The notes under the pieces are model-generated. The model did no database searches, was not told where the DNA came from, and worked only from the letters and a program-made list of their open reading frames with translations. The translations under genes and the position numbers were made by a program. From assembly GCF_036409155.1 (NCBI RefSeq), contig NZ_JAZGLW010000003.1, positions 372,001 through 436,000 of the forward strand: a DNA stretch of 64,000 nt, written 5' to 3'. Source of the stretch: Mycobacterium sp. 050128 (GTDB taxonomy: Bacteria; Actinomycetota; Actinomycetes; Mycobacteriales; Mycobacteriaceae). Shown piece after piece: positions 48,287 to 57,289 of this stretch; position 1 is the stretch's first letter; each line of letters begins with the position of its first letter.

Positions 48287-48934
48287 GTGCAGACGATGGA
48301 GTACGCCCCGGGGCGCTTGGCCGATGTCTTCGGTGACCCGACTCAACCGGCCATTCTCGTATGGCACGGCATGCAGGCCAATGCCCGCGCTGTCGTCCGG
48401 CCACTGGCCCGGTTGCTGGCCGGCCACGGTGCCACCGTCGTGGTGGTCGATTGGGATTCCCATTCCCGCGACGGTGGCCGCGCGGATTTGTTGGGATCAG
48501 TCGAATTCATGCGGCAGCGCAGCGACCGCTTCGTGCTCGTCGGGTGGTCGATGGGCGGCCTTGCGGCGGCAGGTCTGACCCTTACTTACCGGGAGCTCCC
48601 GCTGACCCATACCTTCTGTCTGGCAGGCGCTTTCACGGTCCCCGACCCGATCACGGGTCGCATCCCGGGCGACGAACTGACTCCCGGCCGGGACGGCCCG
48701 CCGTTCACCTTGCTGCACGGCCTGGACGACGACGTGGTTCCGGTGACCGCAAGCCGCGACTTCGCTGCCCAGCTCGAAGGAGTGGGGTGGCCGGTGCAGC
48801 TGGTGGAGTTGGCGGCCGATCACGGGTCGATCGCGGGGGCGGCGTACGACCCGGCCGCCGATCGCTACCACGCGGCCGAGTCGGCGGACGTGGCCGGCGA
48901 GGTCGCCGCACGAATCGCGGCGGCACTTACTTGA
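48287..48934 (+). CDS. alpha/beta hydrolase family protein
   Basis: About 215 residues. The nucleophile elbow is GWSMGG (Ser in [14 protein letters not shown]), an oxyanion-type HG appears in [12 protein letters not shown], an acid candidate is in [17 protein letters not shown], and the catalytic His is in [14 protein letters not shown]. No signal peptide, so cytoplasmic. Substrate unknown. GTG 48287 and ATG 48296 are both possible starts; neither has a clear ribosome-binding site. It diverges from the DUF222 gene with the SOS-like box between them. Confidence 0.8.
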   Translation: MQTMEYAPGRLADVFGDPTQPAILVWHGMQANARAVVRPLARLLAGHGATVVVVDWDSHSRDGGRADLLGSVEFMRQRSDRFVLVGWSMGGLAAAGLTLTYRELPLTHTFCLAGAFTVPDPITGRIPGDELTPGRDGPPFTLLHGLDDDVVPVTASRDFAAQLEGVGWPVQLVELAADHGSIAGAAYDPAADRYHAAESADVAGEVAARIAAALT

Positions 48935-49015
48935 AAACGGCATGAACACGCGCGGTCTAGCGCCATTTGTGGCAATGTTTGCTGAGGGGGGAACTGGGTC
49001 GCACGGAGAGCTGTG

Positions 49016-49306
49016 ATGTTCGGGATAGCGAATCGCTTGGCACTCATCCTCCCGACCGCATTCGCGCTCGCCATTACCGCGGCGGCGATGTCGCCGGCAG
49101 TAAGTCGAGCAGCCCAATGTGGCGAAGGGACCATCTACGACGCGCCAACCAACACGTGCGTCGTCGCCGCGCAGGCGCCGGCTCCGGCGCCGCCGGCCGC
49201 TCCGCCACCCCCGCCGCCTCCGCCGGCGTGGTCCGGTCCGCGGCCGCACGTCTGGGTCAGCATCTGCGCGCCCATACGTTTCATCAGCATCTGCACCGGG
49301 ACCTGA
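49016..49306 (+). CDS. small secreted Pro-rich protein
   Basis: 96 residues. A signal peptide (FGIANRLALILPTAFALAIT, ending near SRAAQ) precedes AQCGEGTIYDAPTNTCV, whose two cysteines may pair, a run of Ala/Pro (about 53-70) and a C-terminal WVSICAPIRFISICTGT with two more cysteines. ATG 49016 has GGAG seven bases upstream; a GTG one codon earlier is also open. No known function. It lies 45 bases before cobN on the same strand and might share its transcript. Confidence 0.65.
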   Translation: MFGIANRLALILPTAFALAITAAAMSPAVSRAAQCGEGTIYDAPTNTCVVAAQAPAPAPPAAPPPPPPPPAWSGPRPHVWVSICAPIRFISICTGT

Positions 49307-49351
49307 GCGGTCGCCGTCCGCCCACCGGTCGCGTTACGGTACGAATGATGG

Positions 49352-52300
49352 GTGGCTGAGCCGACGATCGTCCTGCTGTCGACATCCGACACCGACCTGA
49401 TCAGCGCGCGTTCCAGCGGAAAAAACTATCGATGGGCCAACCCCGCGCGGCTGTCCGATGACGAACTGCCCGACCTCTTGGCCGACGCGGACATTGTGGT
49501 GGTCCGGATCCTCGGCGGGTATCGCGCCTGGCAAAGCGGCATCGACACCGTCATCGCGAGTGGCATTCCGGCGATCCTGGTCAGTGGCGAGCAGGCCGCG
49601 GACGCGGAGTTGACCGGACTGTCCACATTGGCCGCCGGAATCGCGGTGCAGGCGCACATCTACCTGGCCCACGGTGGCGTCGAGAACCTGCGCCAGCTGC
49701 ACGCCTTCCTGTCCGACACCGTGCTGATGACCGGCGTCGGCTTCACCGAGCCGGTGGTGACCCCGACCTGGGGCGAACTGGAACGGCCGCAATCGCGGAC
49801 CGTCGACGGGCCGACGATCGCGGTGCTGTACTACCGCGCGCAACATCTGGCCGGCAACACCGCCTACATCGAGTCGCTGTGCACGGCGATCGAAGAGGCC
49901 GGCGGACGACCGCTGCCCGTCTACTGCGCGTCGCTGCGCACCGCCGAGCCCGAGCTGCTGCACCGGCTCGGCGAGGCCGACGCCATGGTGGTCACGGTGC
50001 TGGCCGCCGGGGGACTAAAGCCCGCGACCGTGTCGGCCGGTGGGGACGACGACAGCTGGAACGTCGAACACCTTGCCGCCCTGGATATTCCGATCTTGCA
50101 GGGGCTGTGCCTGACGAGCTCGCGGGAGCAGTGGCACGAGAACGACGACGGCCTGTCCCCGCTGGATGTGGCCACTCAGGTGGCGGTGCCCGAGTTCGAC
50201 GGGCGCATCATCACCGTCCCGTTCTCGTTCAAAGAGATCGACGACGACGGGCTGATCTCTTATGCGGCCGACGCCGAACGCTGCGCGCGGGTCGCGGGCC
50301 TGGCCATCCGGCACGCGCAGCTGCGACACGTCGCCCCCGCGGACAAGCGGGTGGCCCTGGTGTTCTCGGCGTATCCCACCAAGCACGCCCGCATCGGCAA
50401 CGCGGTGGGACTGGACACCCCGGCCAGCGCGGTGGCCCTGGTACGGGCGATGCGCGACCGCGGCTATCGGGTGGGCGATCTGCCCGGAATCGACGCCAAC
50501 GACGGCGATGCGCTGATCCACGCGCTGATCGAACGCGGCGGGCAGGACCCCGACTGGCTCACCGAAGAGAAACTGGCCGGCAACCCGGTCAGGGTGTCCG
50601 CCGCGGACTACCGCGACTGGTTCGCCACGCTGCCCGAAGAATTCCGCGCGACCGTCGAGGCCCATTGGGGCGCGGCGCCCGGGGAGCTGTTCGTCGATCG
50701 CACCCACGATCCTGACGGTGAGATCGTCATCGCCGCAATGCAATCCGACAACCTGGTAGTGGTGGTGCAGCCGCCGCGCGGGTTCGGCGAGAATCCCGTT
50801 GCCATCTATCATGATCCGGACCTGCCACCGAGTCACCACTATCTGGCCGCCTACCACTGGCTCGACACCGGATTCGGATCGCACGCGGTGGTGCATCTGG
50901 GTAAGCACGGAAACCTGGAGTGGCTGCCGGGCAAGACGCTGGGCATGTCGGCGGCATGCGGATCCGACGCCGCGCTGGGCAACCTGCCGTTGATCTACCC
51001 CTTTCTGGTCAACGATCCAGGCGAGGGCACTCAGGCCAAGCGCCGGGCGCACGCGGTGCTCGTCGACCACCTGATCCCGCCGATGGCCCGTGCCGAAAGC
51101 TACGGCGACATCGCGCGTTTGGAGCAACTGCTCGACGAGCACGCCAACGTCGCCGCGCTGGATCCCGGCAAGCTGCCCGCCATCCGCCAGCAGATCTGGA
51201 CGCTGATCCGGGCCGCCAAGATGGACCATGATCTGGGCCTGACCGAACGGCCCGAAGAAGACTCGTTCGACGACATGCTGCTGCACGTCGACGGCTGGCT
51301 ATGTGAGATCAAGGATGTCCAGATCCGCGACGGGCTGCACATCCTCGGGCAAAAGCCTACGGGGGAAGCAGAACTCAACCTGGTGCTCGCCATTCTCCGG
51401 GCCCGCCAGCTGTTCGGTGGCGAGCATGCGATCCCCGGTTTGCGACAAGCGCTCGGTCTCGCCGAAGACGGCACCGACGAGCGGAACACGGTCGATCAAA
51501 CCGAGGCGGTCGCCCGCGAATTGGTGGCATCGCTGCAAGCCAGTGGCTGGGACCCCGACGCCGCCGACACGATCACCGACAACGCCGACGTGGCCACGGT
51601 GCTGCGATTCGCGGCCACCGAAGTAGTGCCCCGGCTGGCCGGTACGGCAGCCGAGCTCGACCAGGTACTGCGGGCCCTGGACGGCCGGTTCATACCGGCC
51701 GGGCCGTCCGGGTCACCGCTGCGCGGCCTGGTCAATGTGCTGCCCACCGGCCGCAACTTCTACTCCGTGGACCCCAAGGCGGTGCCGTCGCGGCTGGCCT
51801 GGGAAGCCGGTGTCGCGCTTGCCGATTCATTGCTGGAACGGTATCGCGATGACCATGGAGAGTGGCCGCAATCGGTCGGGCTGTCGGTGTGGGGCACCTC
51901 GGCGATGCGCACCGCCGGCGACGACATCGCCGAAGTCCTTGCGCTGCTAGGTGTTCGGCCTGTGTGGGACGACGCATCGCGCCGCGTGATCGGATTGAAT
52001 CCGATTCCGCTTGCCGAGCTGGGCCGCCCGCGGATCGACGTCACCGTCCGCATCTCGGGATTCTTCCGCGACGCGTTCCCCCATGTCGTCACGATGCTTG
52101 ACGACGCGGTGCGCTTGGTCGCCGAACTGGACGAGCCCGCCGACGCAAACTTTGTCCGCGCGCACGCGCAGGCTGACCTGGCCCAGCACGGCGACCAACG
52201 CCGCGCCACCACAAGGATTTTCGGTTCTAAACCGGGCACCTATGGCGCTGGGCTGCTGCAGCTGATCGACAGCCGGAACTGGCGCGACGACGCCGACCTC

Positions 52301-52927
52301 GCCCAGGTGTACACCGCCTGGGGCGGCTTCGCCTACGGACGCGACCTCGACGGCCGCGAGGCGGTCGACGACATGAATCGTCAGTACCGGCGAATTGCGG
52401 TGGCCGCCAAGAACACCGACACCCGCGAGCACGACATCGCCGACTCGGACGACTACTTCCAATACCACGGCGGCATGGTCGCCACGGTGCGAGCGCTGAC
52501 CGGCAGGGCGCCGGTCGCCTACATCGGCGACAACACCCGACCCGACGCGATCCGCACCCGCACGCTGTCCGAGGAGACCACGCGGGTATTTCGGGCCCGG
52601 GTGGTCAATCCCCGCTGGATGACCGCGATGCGCCGGCACGGCTACAAGGGCGCATTCGAGATGGCGGCCACCGTCGACTACCTCTTCGGCTACGACGCCA
52701 CCGCCGGGGTGATGGCGGACTGGATGTATGAACAACTGACCGAGCGCTACGTGCTGGATCCGGAGAACCGCAAATTCATGACGGAATCCAACCCGTGGGC
52801 CCTGCACGGCATGGCCGAACGACTGCTGGAGGCCGCCGGGCGCGGCATGTGGGCCGAGCCGACGCAGGAAACCCTCGACGGGCTGCGCCAGGCGCTGCTG
52901 GAAACCGAGGGTGACCTGGAGGGCTGA
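49352..52927 (+). CDS. cobN: cobaltochelatase subunit CobN
   Basis: CobN is the large subunit of the ATP-dependent CobNST complex that inserts cobalt into hydrogenobyrinate a,c-diamide; it resembles magnesium-chelatase BchH. The 1191 residues match the family length. Recognised segments: VAPADKRVALVFSAYPTKHA with RIGNAVGLDTPAS, HHYLAAYHWLDTGFGSHAVV, HLGKHGNLEWLPGKTLGMSA, NVLPTGRNFYSVDPKAVPS and SVWGTSAMRTAGDDIAE. The start is GTG 49352. No cobalamin riboswitch is seen in the 45 bases upstream. Confidence 0.96.
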   Translation: MAEPTIVLLSTSDTDLISARSSGKNYRWANPARLSDDELPDLLADADIVVVRILGGYRAWQSGIDTVIASGIPAILVSGEQAADAELTGLSTLAAGIAVQAHIYLAHGGVENLRQLHAFLSDTVLMTGVGFTEPVVTPTWGELERPQSRTVDGPTIAVLYYRAQHLAGNTAYIESLCTAIEEAGGRPLPVYCASLRTAEPELLHRLGEADAMVVTVLAAGGLKPATVSAGGDDDSWNVEHLAALDIPILQGLCLTSSREQWHENDDGLSPLDVATQVAVPEFDGRIITVPFSFKEIDDDGLISYAADAERCARVAGLAIRHAQLRHVAPADKRVALVFSAYPTKHARIGNAVGLDTPASAVALVRAMRDRGYRVGDLPGIDANDGDALIHALIERGGQDPDWLTEEKLAGNPVRVSAADYRDWFATLPEEFRATVEAHWGAAPGELFVDRTHDPDGEIVIAAMQSDNLVVVVQPPRGFGENPVAIYHDPDLPPSHHYLAAYHWLDTGFGSHAVVHLGKHGNLEWLPGKTLGMSAACGSDAALGNLPLIYPFLVNDPGEGTQAKRRAHAVLVDHLIPPMARAESYGDIARLEQLLDEHANVAALDPGKLPAIRQQIWTLIRAAKMDHDLGLTERPEEDSFDDMLLHVDGWLCEIKDVQIRDGLHILGQKPTGEAELNLVLAILRARQLFGGEHAIPGLRQALGLAEDGTDERNTVDQTEAVARELVASLQASGWDPDAADTITDNADVATVLRFAATEVVPRLAGTAAELDQVLRALDGRFIPAGPSGSPLRGLVNVLPTGRNFYSVDPKAVPSRLAWEAGVALADSLLERYRDDHGEWPQSVGLSVWGTSAMRTAGDDIAEVLALLGVRPVWDDASRRVIGLNPIPLAELGRPRIDVTVRISGFFRDAFPHVVTMLDDAVRLVAELDEPADANFVRAHAQADLAQHGDQRRATTRIFGSKPGTYGAGLLQLIDSRNWRDDADLAQVYTAWGGFAYGRDLDGREAVDDMNRQYRRIAVAAKNTDTREHDIADSDDYFQYHGGMVATVRALTGRAPVAYIGDNTRPDAIRTRTLSEETTRVFRARVVNPRWMTAMRRHGYKGAFEMAATVDYLFGYDATAGVMADWMYEQLTERYVLDPENRKFMTESNPWALHGMAERLLEAAGRGMWAEPTQETLDGLRQALLETEGDLEG

Positions 52928-52936
52928 CGCGGCCCG

Positions 52937-53740
52937 CTAGATGAAGTCGGATCCGCCGTCCACGTTCACCGTCGCCCCGGTGACGTAGCCGTTGCGCCGG
53001 GATGCCAAGTAGGCGGTGATGGATGCGACCTCTTCGGGAAGCCCGGCCCGACCAAGGTCGCAGGGCTGATGAAAGTTGTTGTCAATCCAGGTCATGACGT
53101 CGTGCGGGTCGGTGGCGTCAAGGCCGTCGGCCGCCAGGATGTCCTTCAGGTTTTCGGTGAAGCTGGCGGTCACGATGGTTCCCGGACACACGCAGTTGAC
53201 CAAGATGCCATCCGCGGCAAGGCTTTTGGACAGATTCTTGGTAACGCTGGCCAACGCTGCCTTCGACGCGGTGTAGGCGACGATGCGTGGGTTCTGCCGT
53301 TGGATAGAGTGCGCGGACAGCGTCACGATGCGGGCCCAGTCCGCCGCGCGCAGCAGCGGCAACGACGCGCGAATCGACCGCACGCCCGACATCGTGCCCA
53401 GCGCGAACGCGGCGTCCCAGTCGGTGTCGTCCATCTGCTCGAAGTACCCGTCACCCGGTCCGATGGTGTGGACCAGGCTGTTGAGTCGACCCCAGCGCTC
53501 GGAGACGGCGGCGAAACCGTCGGCGATGGAATTAGCTGCGCCCATGTCCACGCTGATGCCGACGGCGTCGGGAGCGCCGGCTCTGCGAAGGGATTCCACG
53601 GCGGCATCGAGCGCTTCCCGGCTTCGTGCCATCACGGCCACGCTGGCGCCTTCGGCCGCAAGGGTTTCCGCGATGGCCAATCCCATCCCTTTGCTCCCAC
53701 CGGTCACCACCGCCGTCGATCCGGCAAAACCCAGGTCCAT
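52937..53740 (-). CDS. SDR family oxidoreductase
   Basis: From ATG 53740, preceded by GGGAG, the product is 267 residues. Classical SDR features: TGGSKGMGLAIAE (TGxxxGxG, about 14-20), VDMGAAN cofactor loop, Ser in IVTLSAHSIQ, and the YxxxK in VAYTASKAALASVTKNL. The C-terminal ASRRNGYVTGATVNVDGGSD is the usual end of SDRs resembling FabG. Substrate unknown. Last gene of the DUF1214-sulfotransferase-TetR-SDR cassette, 14 bases after the TetR gene. Confidence 0.9.
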   Translation of the reverse strand: MDLGFAGSTAVVTGGSKGMGLAIAETLAAEGASVAVMARSREALDAAVESLRRAGAPDAVGISVDMGAANSIADGFAAVSERWGRLNSLVHTIGPGDGYFEQMDDTDWDAAFALGTMSGVRSIRASLPLLRAADWARIVTLSAHSIQRQNPRIVAYTASKAALASVTKNLSKSLAADGILVNCVCPGTIVTASFTENLKDILAADGLDATDPHDVMTWIDNNFHQPCDLGRAGLPEEVASITAYLASRRNGYVTGATVNVDGGSDFI

Positions 53741-53754
53741 CGATACTCCCTCAG

Positions 53755-54423
53755 TCAGTCGTTTGAACAGGTCTGATTGATCGCACCGAGGGCTACGCCC
53801 AACGCACGTAAGCAGAACCGGAGCGCGTCGTCGCGGACTTCGGTGCGGTCGCAATCGCCGGTTCGCCACTGCCGGTTGATGCTCGCCCACACCACGCCCT
53901 GGATGAACTCCGCGTCGTTTACCGGGTCGATGTGGTCGAACACGCCGGCCTGCAGCCCCCGCCGCAGCGCATCGCTGAGCGGCTTGAGCATTTCGGCGTA
54001 TGCGGGCTGAATCAGGCTGGGGGAGATCGACGTTTGCGATTGAGCTTCCAGCGACAGCCGCCGCAAATCGGATTTGATCTTGTCGTCGAACGCCAGGTCG
54101 AGCCGCCCGTCGATCCAGGCCGCGACCGCTTCGATCTCGGTGCCGGCGGCCGACATTCGCCGTTGCAGCCGTCGCCGCTCCGCACGCGCGGTCTCCAGGA
54201 ACACCGCGGCGACCAGTTCGTCCTTCGAGTCGAAATGCCGGTAGAAGGCGCGGGTACTCAACTTGGCGCGGTCCAGCACCGCGGCAATGCTCAAGCCGGG
54301 GACCCCCTGCTCGCGCAGGGTCGTCGACGCGGCCGCCAGAATCTCGCGGCGCACGGCCGGATCTGGCTCCAGCTTGTCGCGGCGCCGGGTCCGAGGAGCG
54401 GTCGTGTGGTCAGGCGGTGGCAT
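53755..54423 (-). CDS. TetR family transcriptional regulator of the sulfotransferase cassette
   Basis: 222 residues. The helix-turn-helix is ILAAASTTLREQGVPGLSIA, then LDRAKLSTRAFYRHFDSKDE (about 28-72). The C-terminal region is helical and its ligand unknown. The start overlaps the end of the sulfotransferase gene by 14 bases and the SDR gene follows closely, so the regulator is embedded in the operon. The long palindrome upstream of the first gene (56815-56841) is the obvious candidate operator for autoregulation; inference. Confidence 0.87.
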   Translation of the reverse strand: MPPPDHTTAPRTRRRDKLEPDPAVRREILAAASTTLREQGVPGLSIAAVLDRAKLSTRAFYRHFDSKDELVAAVFLETARAERRRLQRRMSAAGTEIEAVAAWIDGRLDLAFDDKIKSDLRRLSLEAQSQTSISPSLIQPAYAEMLKPLSDALRRGLQAGVFDHIDPVNDAEFIQGVVWASINRQWRTGDCDRTEVRDDALRFCLRALGVALGAINQTCSND

Positions 54424-55555
54424 CGTAGGTGGCGAGGTAGTCCGCGAAGCATTCGCGAACCCCCTCCGATGTCAGGCCGTACTCGGCGAGGTCGTAGTCA
54501 TGTGCGCCGCGAGAGCCGGGTTTGTGCTCTTCGGCCCATCGCCTGACCGCGTTCGACGCGGCGTCGGTGAAGCTCAACCCCAGGCGTTCGTAGCCGGCTT
54601 GCAGCGTGCGCACCGGATCGGTTTGCAAATCGGCGAAGGAGACGTCGGCGAAGCGATCGTTCCCCGTTCGGGAACGGAAATCCATTGCGCGCCGGACGGC
54701 TTCGACCCAGCTGTCGAGTTGCTCGGCGCCCAGCTCGTGCGGATCGTTGCGGTCGCTGCTCCAGCTGCGGACGTACTGGATCAGGCTGCATACCGAACCC
54801 AGCACCTTGGCCGGATCGCGGTGACTCCAGAGGAATTTGGCGTTCGGGTACGCCTCGACGAGCGCGTCGAGCGCGAACATGTGCACCGGGGTCTTGAGGT
54901 GCCACAGGGTCGGCGGGCAGTGCCATTGCAGCAGCCGCAGTACCCGTCGGTGAAAGGTATACGTCTCGCGCATGTCGCAGTCCATCAGCCACGCCAGATA
55001 TCCGGGGGCGCGCACCGCGCCGTCGAAGTGGAAGGTACGAAAGCTCATTCCCATCAAGTCCTGGCATTCGGTCGCGGCCGTCGCTTCGGAGTTGTGCATC
55101 GTCTTCATCAGCGGGAACATGTCGTCGAGCATCTTCAGACCCGCCTCGGCCTGCGCGATTCGCGGATCGGTGTGCTGTGTCGCGGCCTCCGGCGGCGGGG
55201 TGGGCGCCTGAGATTCCCACGTCCGCAGCGACCGGAATTGCGGATCGGCGGCGATCAGCTGGCTCAATGCCGTGGTGCCCGTGCGGGGTAGGCCGATCAC
55301 GAACACCGGGCCGTCGACCACCTGGTCGTCGATCTCGGGATGTTGTCGGTAGGTGTCCTCGACCCTGAGGCGCTGAATCAACGCGTTGCTGAGGGTCGCG
55401 TGCTGGATGACCTGACCGATGTCATTGAGGTCGGCCTCGGTGTTCAGCGCGTCGACGATGCGATCGAGTCCCTCGCGATAGTACGGAGATCCGAAATCTT
55501 CGAGACCGGTTGCCGCACGTGCACCGTTCTCCAAATCGTCGGCGTCAAACGTCAT
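54410..55555 (-). CDS. sulfotransferase family protein
   Basis: ATG 55555 gives 381 residues and overlaps the upstream gene's stop (ATGA); a longer open frame upstream is not supported. The PAPS 5'-phosphosulfate loop is VFVIGLPRTGTTALSQLI (about 86-103) and the 3'-phosphate motif is FLWSHRDPAKVLGSVCSL (about 243-260). The protein would transfer sulfate from PAPS to a lipid or sterol-like acceptor; such families are abundant in mycobacteria. Acceptor unknown. It shares the operon with a DUF1214 protein, TetR and SDR. Confidence 0.88.
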   Translation of the reverse strand: MTFDADDLENGARAATGLEDFGSPYYREGLDRIVDALNTEADLNDIGQVIQHATLSNALIQRLRVEDTYRQHPEIDDQVVDGPVFVIGLPRTGTTALSQLIAADPQFRSLRTWESQAPTPPPEAATQHTDPRIAQAEAGLKMLDDMFPLMKTMHNSEATAATECQDLMGMSFRTFHFDGAVRAPGYLAWLMDCDMRETYTFHRRVLRLLQWHCPPTLWHLKTPVHMFALDALVEAYPNAKFLWSHRDPAKVLGSVCSLIQYVRSWSSDRNDPHELGAEQLDSWVEAVRRAMDFRSRTGNDRFADVSFADLQTDPVRTLQAGYERLGLSFTDAASNAVRRWAEEHKPGSRGAHDYDLAEYGLTSEGVRECFADYLATYDATA

Positions 55556-56781
55556 CAGGCGAACCTTTCTCGCACGGCGGTGCGGCGCGCCGCAATGATG
55601 CGTGCCCGCTGCTCGGGTGACACCGTCGCGGTGTCCGGGGGCAAAGCCGCGTGCAGGTCGTCGAACGGCACGACTCGCGTCGACGGCGTCGGCGCCGTTT
55701 TGGTTCGCACGCAACGCAAGATGATCGGCCCATTGCTGAAGCCCGCGGTGTCAAGCCAATTCGCGACGCCCGGATCTTCCGAGCACAGCACCACGCGCAC
55801 CAGACCGTCGGAATCCAGCGCAGCCTGAAAGGCATTCAGGCTGGACTGATGACGACCGTAATGAATCGTCTCCCACCACGGGTTGCCGATGGAAAAACTC
55901 CAGTAAATCCCTTCGGGCGGTTCGGATTCCACGATCAGCGCCTCGCCCGGGCCCAGCTCCCAACGGCCGATCACCGGCCGGTTTTCCGCGGCCGCGCCCA
56001 TATCGGAGCGGTCGATCGGCGGCAGGAATCCGTTCGTCGGAGCCGCGGCGCCGAATTGGAGAAAGAACGCGAGGTTGTCCTGCACGAAATCGCCGAGGGC
56101 GACCAGCTGTCGTGCCATCGCCACGGCCGGATCGACCGCGCGGCCGGCGGCGGCAACCGGGTCGCCGATCCGTTCGATGCGCAGCGACGACGCGACTTCG
56201 GTGTCCCAGTCGTAGAAGAAGTGCCGCACCGTCAATGTCGGATTATCGCCGTCGAGCCGCATCGAATTGCCCGCCGGCTGCTCCGAAGCGGACAGCACCA
56301 CCTCGAAGTTCCCGTCGGCATCGACCTCGAGTTCGTCGACCAGTTCGTTAGCGGTTGCGACGATGCCGTTCATCGTCTGCAGGCCGACGTAGCGTGCGGT
56401 GCCCCGATTGCCGAACAACCGGTAACTTTCACCCCCGTGCAGCACGGCGCTGGTGTAAATGCAGTCCGGACACTCCATTCCCCAGGTCACGAGATCGTCG
56501 GTGCTGGTGCGCTGCACACACAGGACGGGATCGGGGTCGAACCGCAGCACCTCGTGAATGCCGGCGGTGAGCAGCACCAGCAGGTGGCGCATTCCCGCGG
56601 CGAGGTCGACCCGATTTCGGCTGGCCGGGTCCGATTGCACGATCTGCGCCGCGTCGCGCAGTCGGTCCTGCAGATACGACCACGCCTGGGACAGGTCGAC
56701 ATCGTCGGCCTCGGCGCCCCCCAGCGCTGCCTCGGTGATCGAGAACGGCAGCCATGCCATCGGCGTGTTCGAATCGCTCAC
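55555..56781 (-). CDS. DUF1214-like domain protein
   Basis: 408 residues, no signal peptide. The later part (about 245-330) with RWELGPGEALIVESEPPEGI and YWSFSIGNPWWETIHYGRHQ resembles DUF1214, and the earlier MECPDCIYTSAVLHGGESYR, FGNRGTARYVGLQTMNG fits the DUF1254/1214 pair of beta-rich proteins. Function unknown. First gene of a four-gene unit; its stop overlaps the sulfotransferase ATG. A long palindrome lies 34 bases upstream of its ATG at 56781. Confidence 0.75.
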   Translation of the reverse strand: MSDSNTPMAWLPFSITEAALGGAEADDVDLSQAWSYLQDRLRDAAQIVQSDPASRNRVDLAAGMRHLLVLLTAGIHEVLRFDPDPVLCVQRTSTDDLVTWGMECPDCIYTSAVLHGGESYRLFGNRGTARYVGLQTMNGIVATANELVDELEVDADGNFEVVLSASEQPAGNSMRLDGDNPTLTVRHFFYDWDTEVASSLRIERIGDPVAAAGRAVDPAVAMARQLVALGDFVQDNLAFFLQFGAAAPTNGFLPPIDRSDMGAAAENRPVIGRWELGPGEALIVESEPPEGIYWSFSIGNPWWETIHYGRHQSSLNAFQAALDSDGLVRVVLCSEDPGVANWLDTAGFSNGPIILRCVRTKTAPTPSTRVVPFDDLHAALPPDTATVSPEQRARIIAARRTAVRERFA

Positions 56782-56814
56782 GCGTGTCCTCGCTCCGGTC
56801 GTAGCCCCAGTTTC

Positions 56815-56841
56815 TTAAACGAAAACGATGTTTTCACTTAA
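56815..56841. promoter_or_regulatory. 27-base palindrome, candidate TetR operator
   Basis: The sequence is symmetric about 56828. Inner arms GAAAAC (56821-56826) and GTTTTC (56830-56835) are perfect, outer arms TTAA (56815-56818) and TTAA (56838-56841) are perfect, and only two positions per side fail. It lies in the 113-base region between the divergent DUF1214 and F420/PPOX genes, a typical site for the cassette's TetR protein. It is also AT-rich against a GC-rich background. Confidence 0.65.
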
Positions 56842-56894
56842 CACCATGACAGCTGACTGCTGAGAATGTCAACGTTCACAGGTAGGTTGAGACC

Positions 56895-57281
56895 GTGACG
56901 CCCACTTTTGCCGACCTCGCCAAGGCGCAATACATCCTGCTGACCACCTTCACCAAGGACGGCCGAGCCAAGCCAACCCCGATCTGGACCGCTCCGGACG
57001 GCGACCGCCTGCTGGTGATCACGCAGGCAAACTCCTGGAAGGTCAAGCGGATTCGTAATACACCCCGCGTGACGATGGCGACCTGCACCATGCGTGGTCG
57101 CCCGACGAGCGAGGCGGTCGAGGGCACCGCGGCCCTGCTCGACAAGTCGGATACCGGCACCGTTTACGACGCGATCGGCAAGCGTTACGGCGTCGTTGGC
57201 GCGGTCTTCAATTTCTTCAGCAAGCTGCGCGGCGGCATGGAAAACAACATCGGCCTCGAACTCCGAGTGGCCCAAGGCTAG
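56895..57281 (+). CDS. PPOX class F420-dependent enzyme (Rv2061c-like)
   Basis: 128 residues from GTG 56895. Split-barrel fold with FADLAKAQYILLTTFTKDGR, PIWTAPDGDRLLVITQANSW and KVKRIRNTPRVTMATC, typical of PPOX-class proteins that bind F420 or FMN. The C-terminus ENNIGLELRVAQ is conserved in the group. Substrate unknown. A DJ-1/PfpI-family gene follows eight bases later, so both are likely co-transcribed. Divergent from the DUF1214 cassette with the palindrome between them. Confidence 0.83.
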   Translation: MTPTFADLAKAQYILLTTFTKDGRAKPTPIWTAPDGDRLLVITQANSWKVKRIRNTPRVTMATCTMRGRPTSEAVEGTAALLDKSDTGTVYDAIGKRYGVVGAVFNFFSKLRGGMENNIGLELRVAQG

Positions 57282-57289
57282 AGCTCCCC

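Noticed and set aside
49307..49351. Cobalamin riboswitch upstream of cobN or the other cob genes
   Set aside because: The gaps before cobN, cobL and cobG are too short or occupied by coding sequence, and no B12-box-like sequence was recognised.
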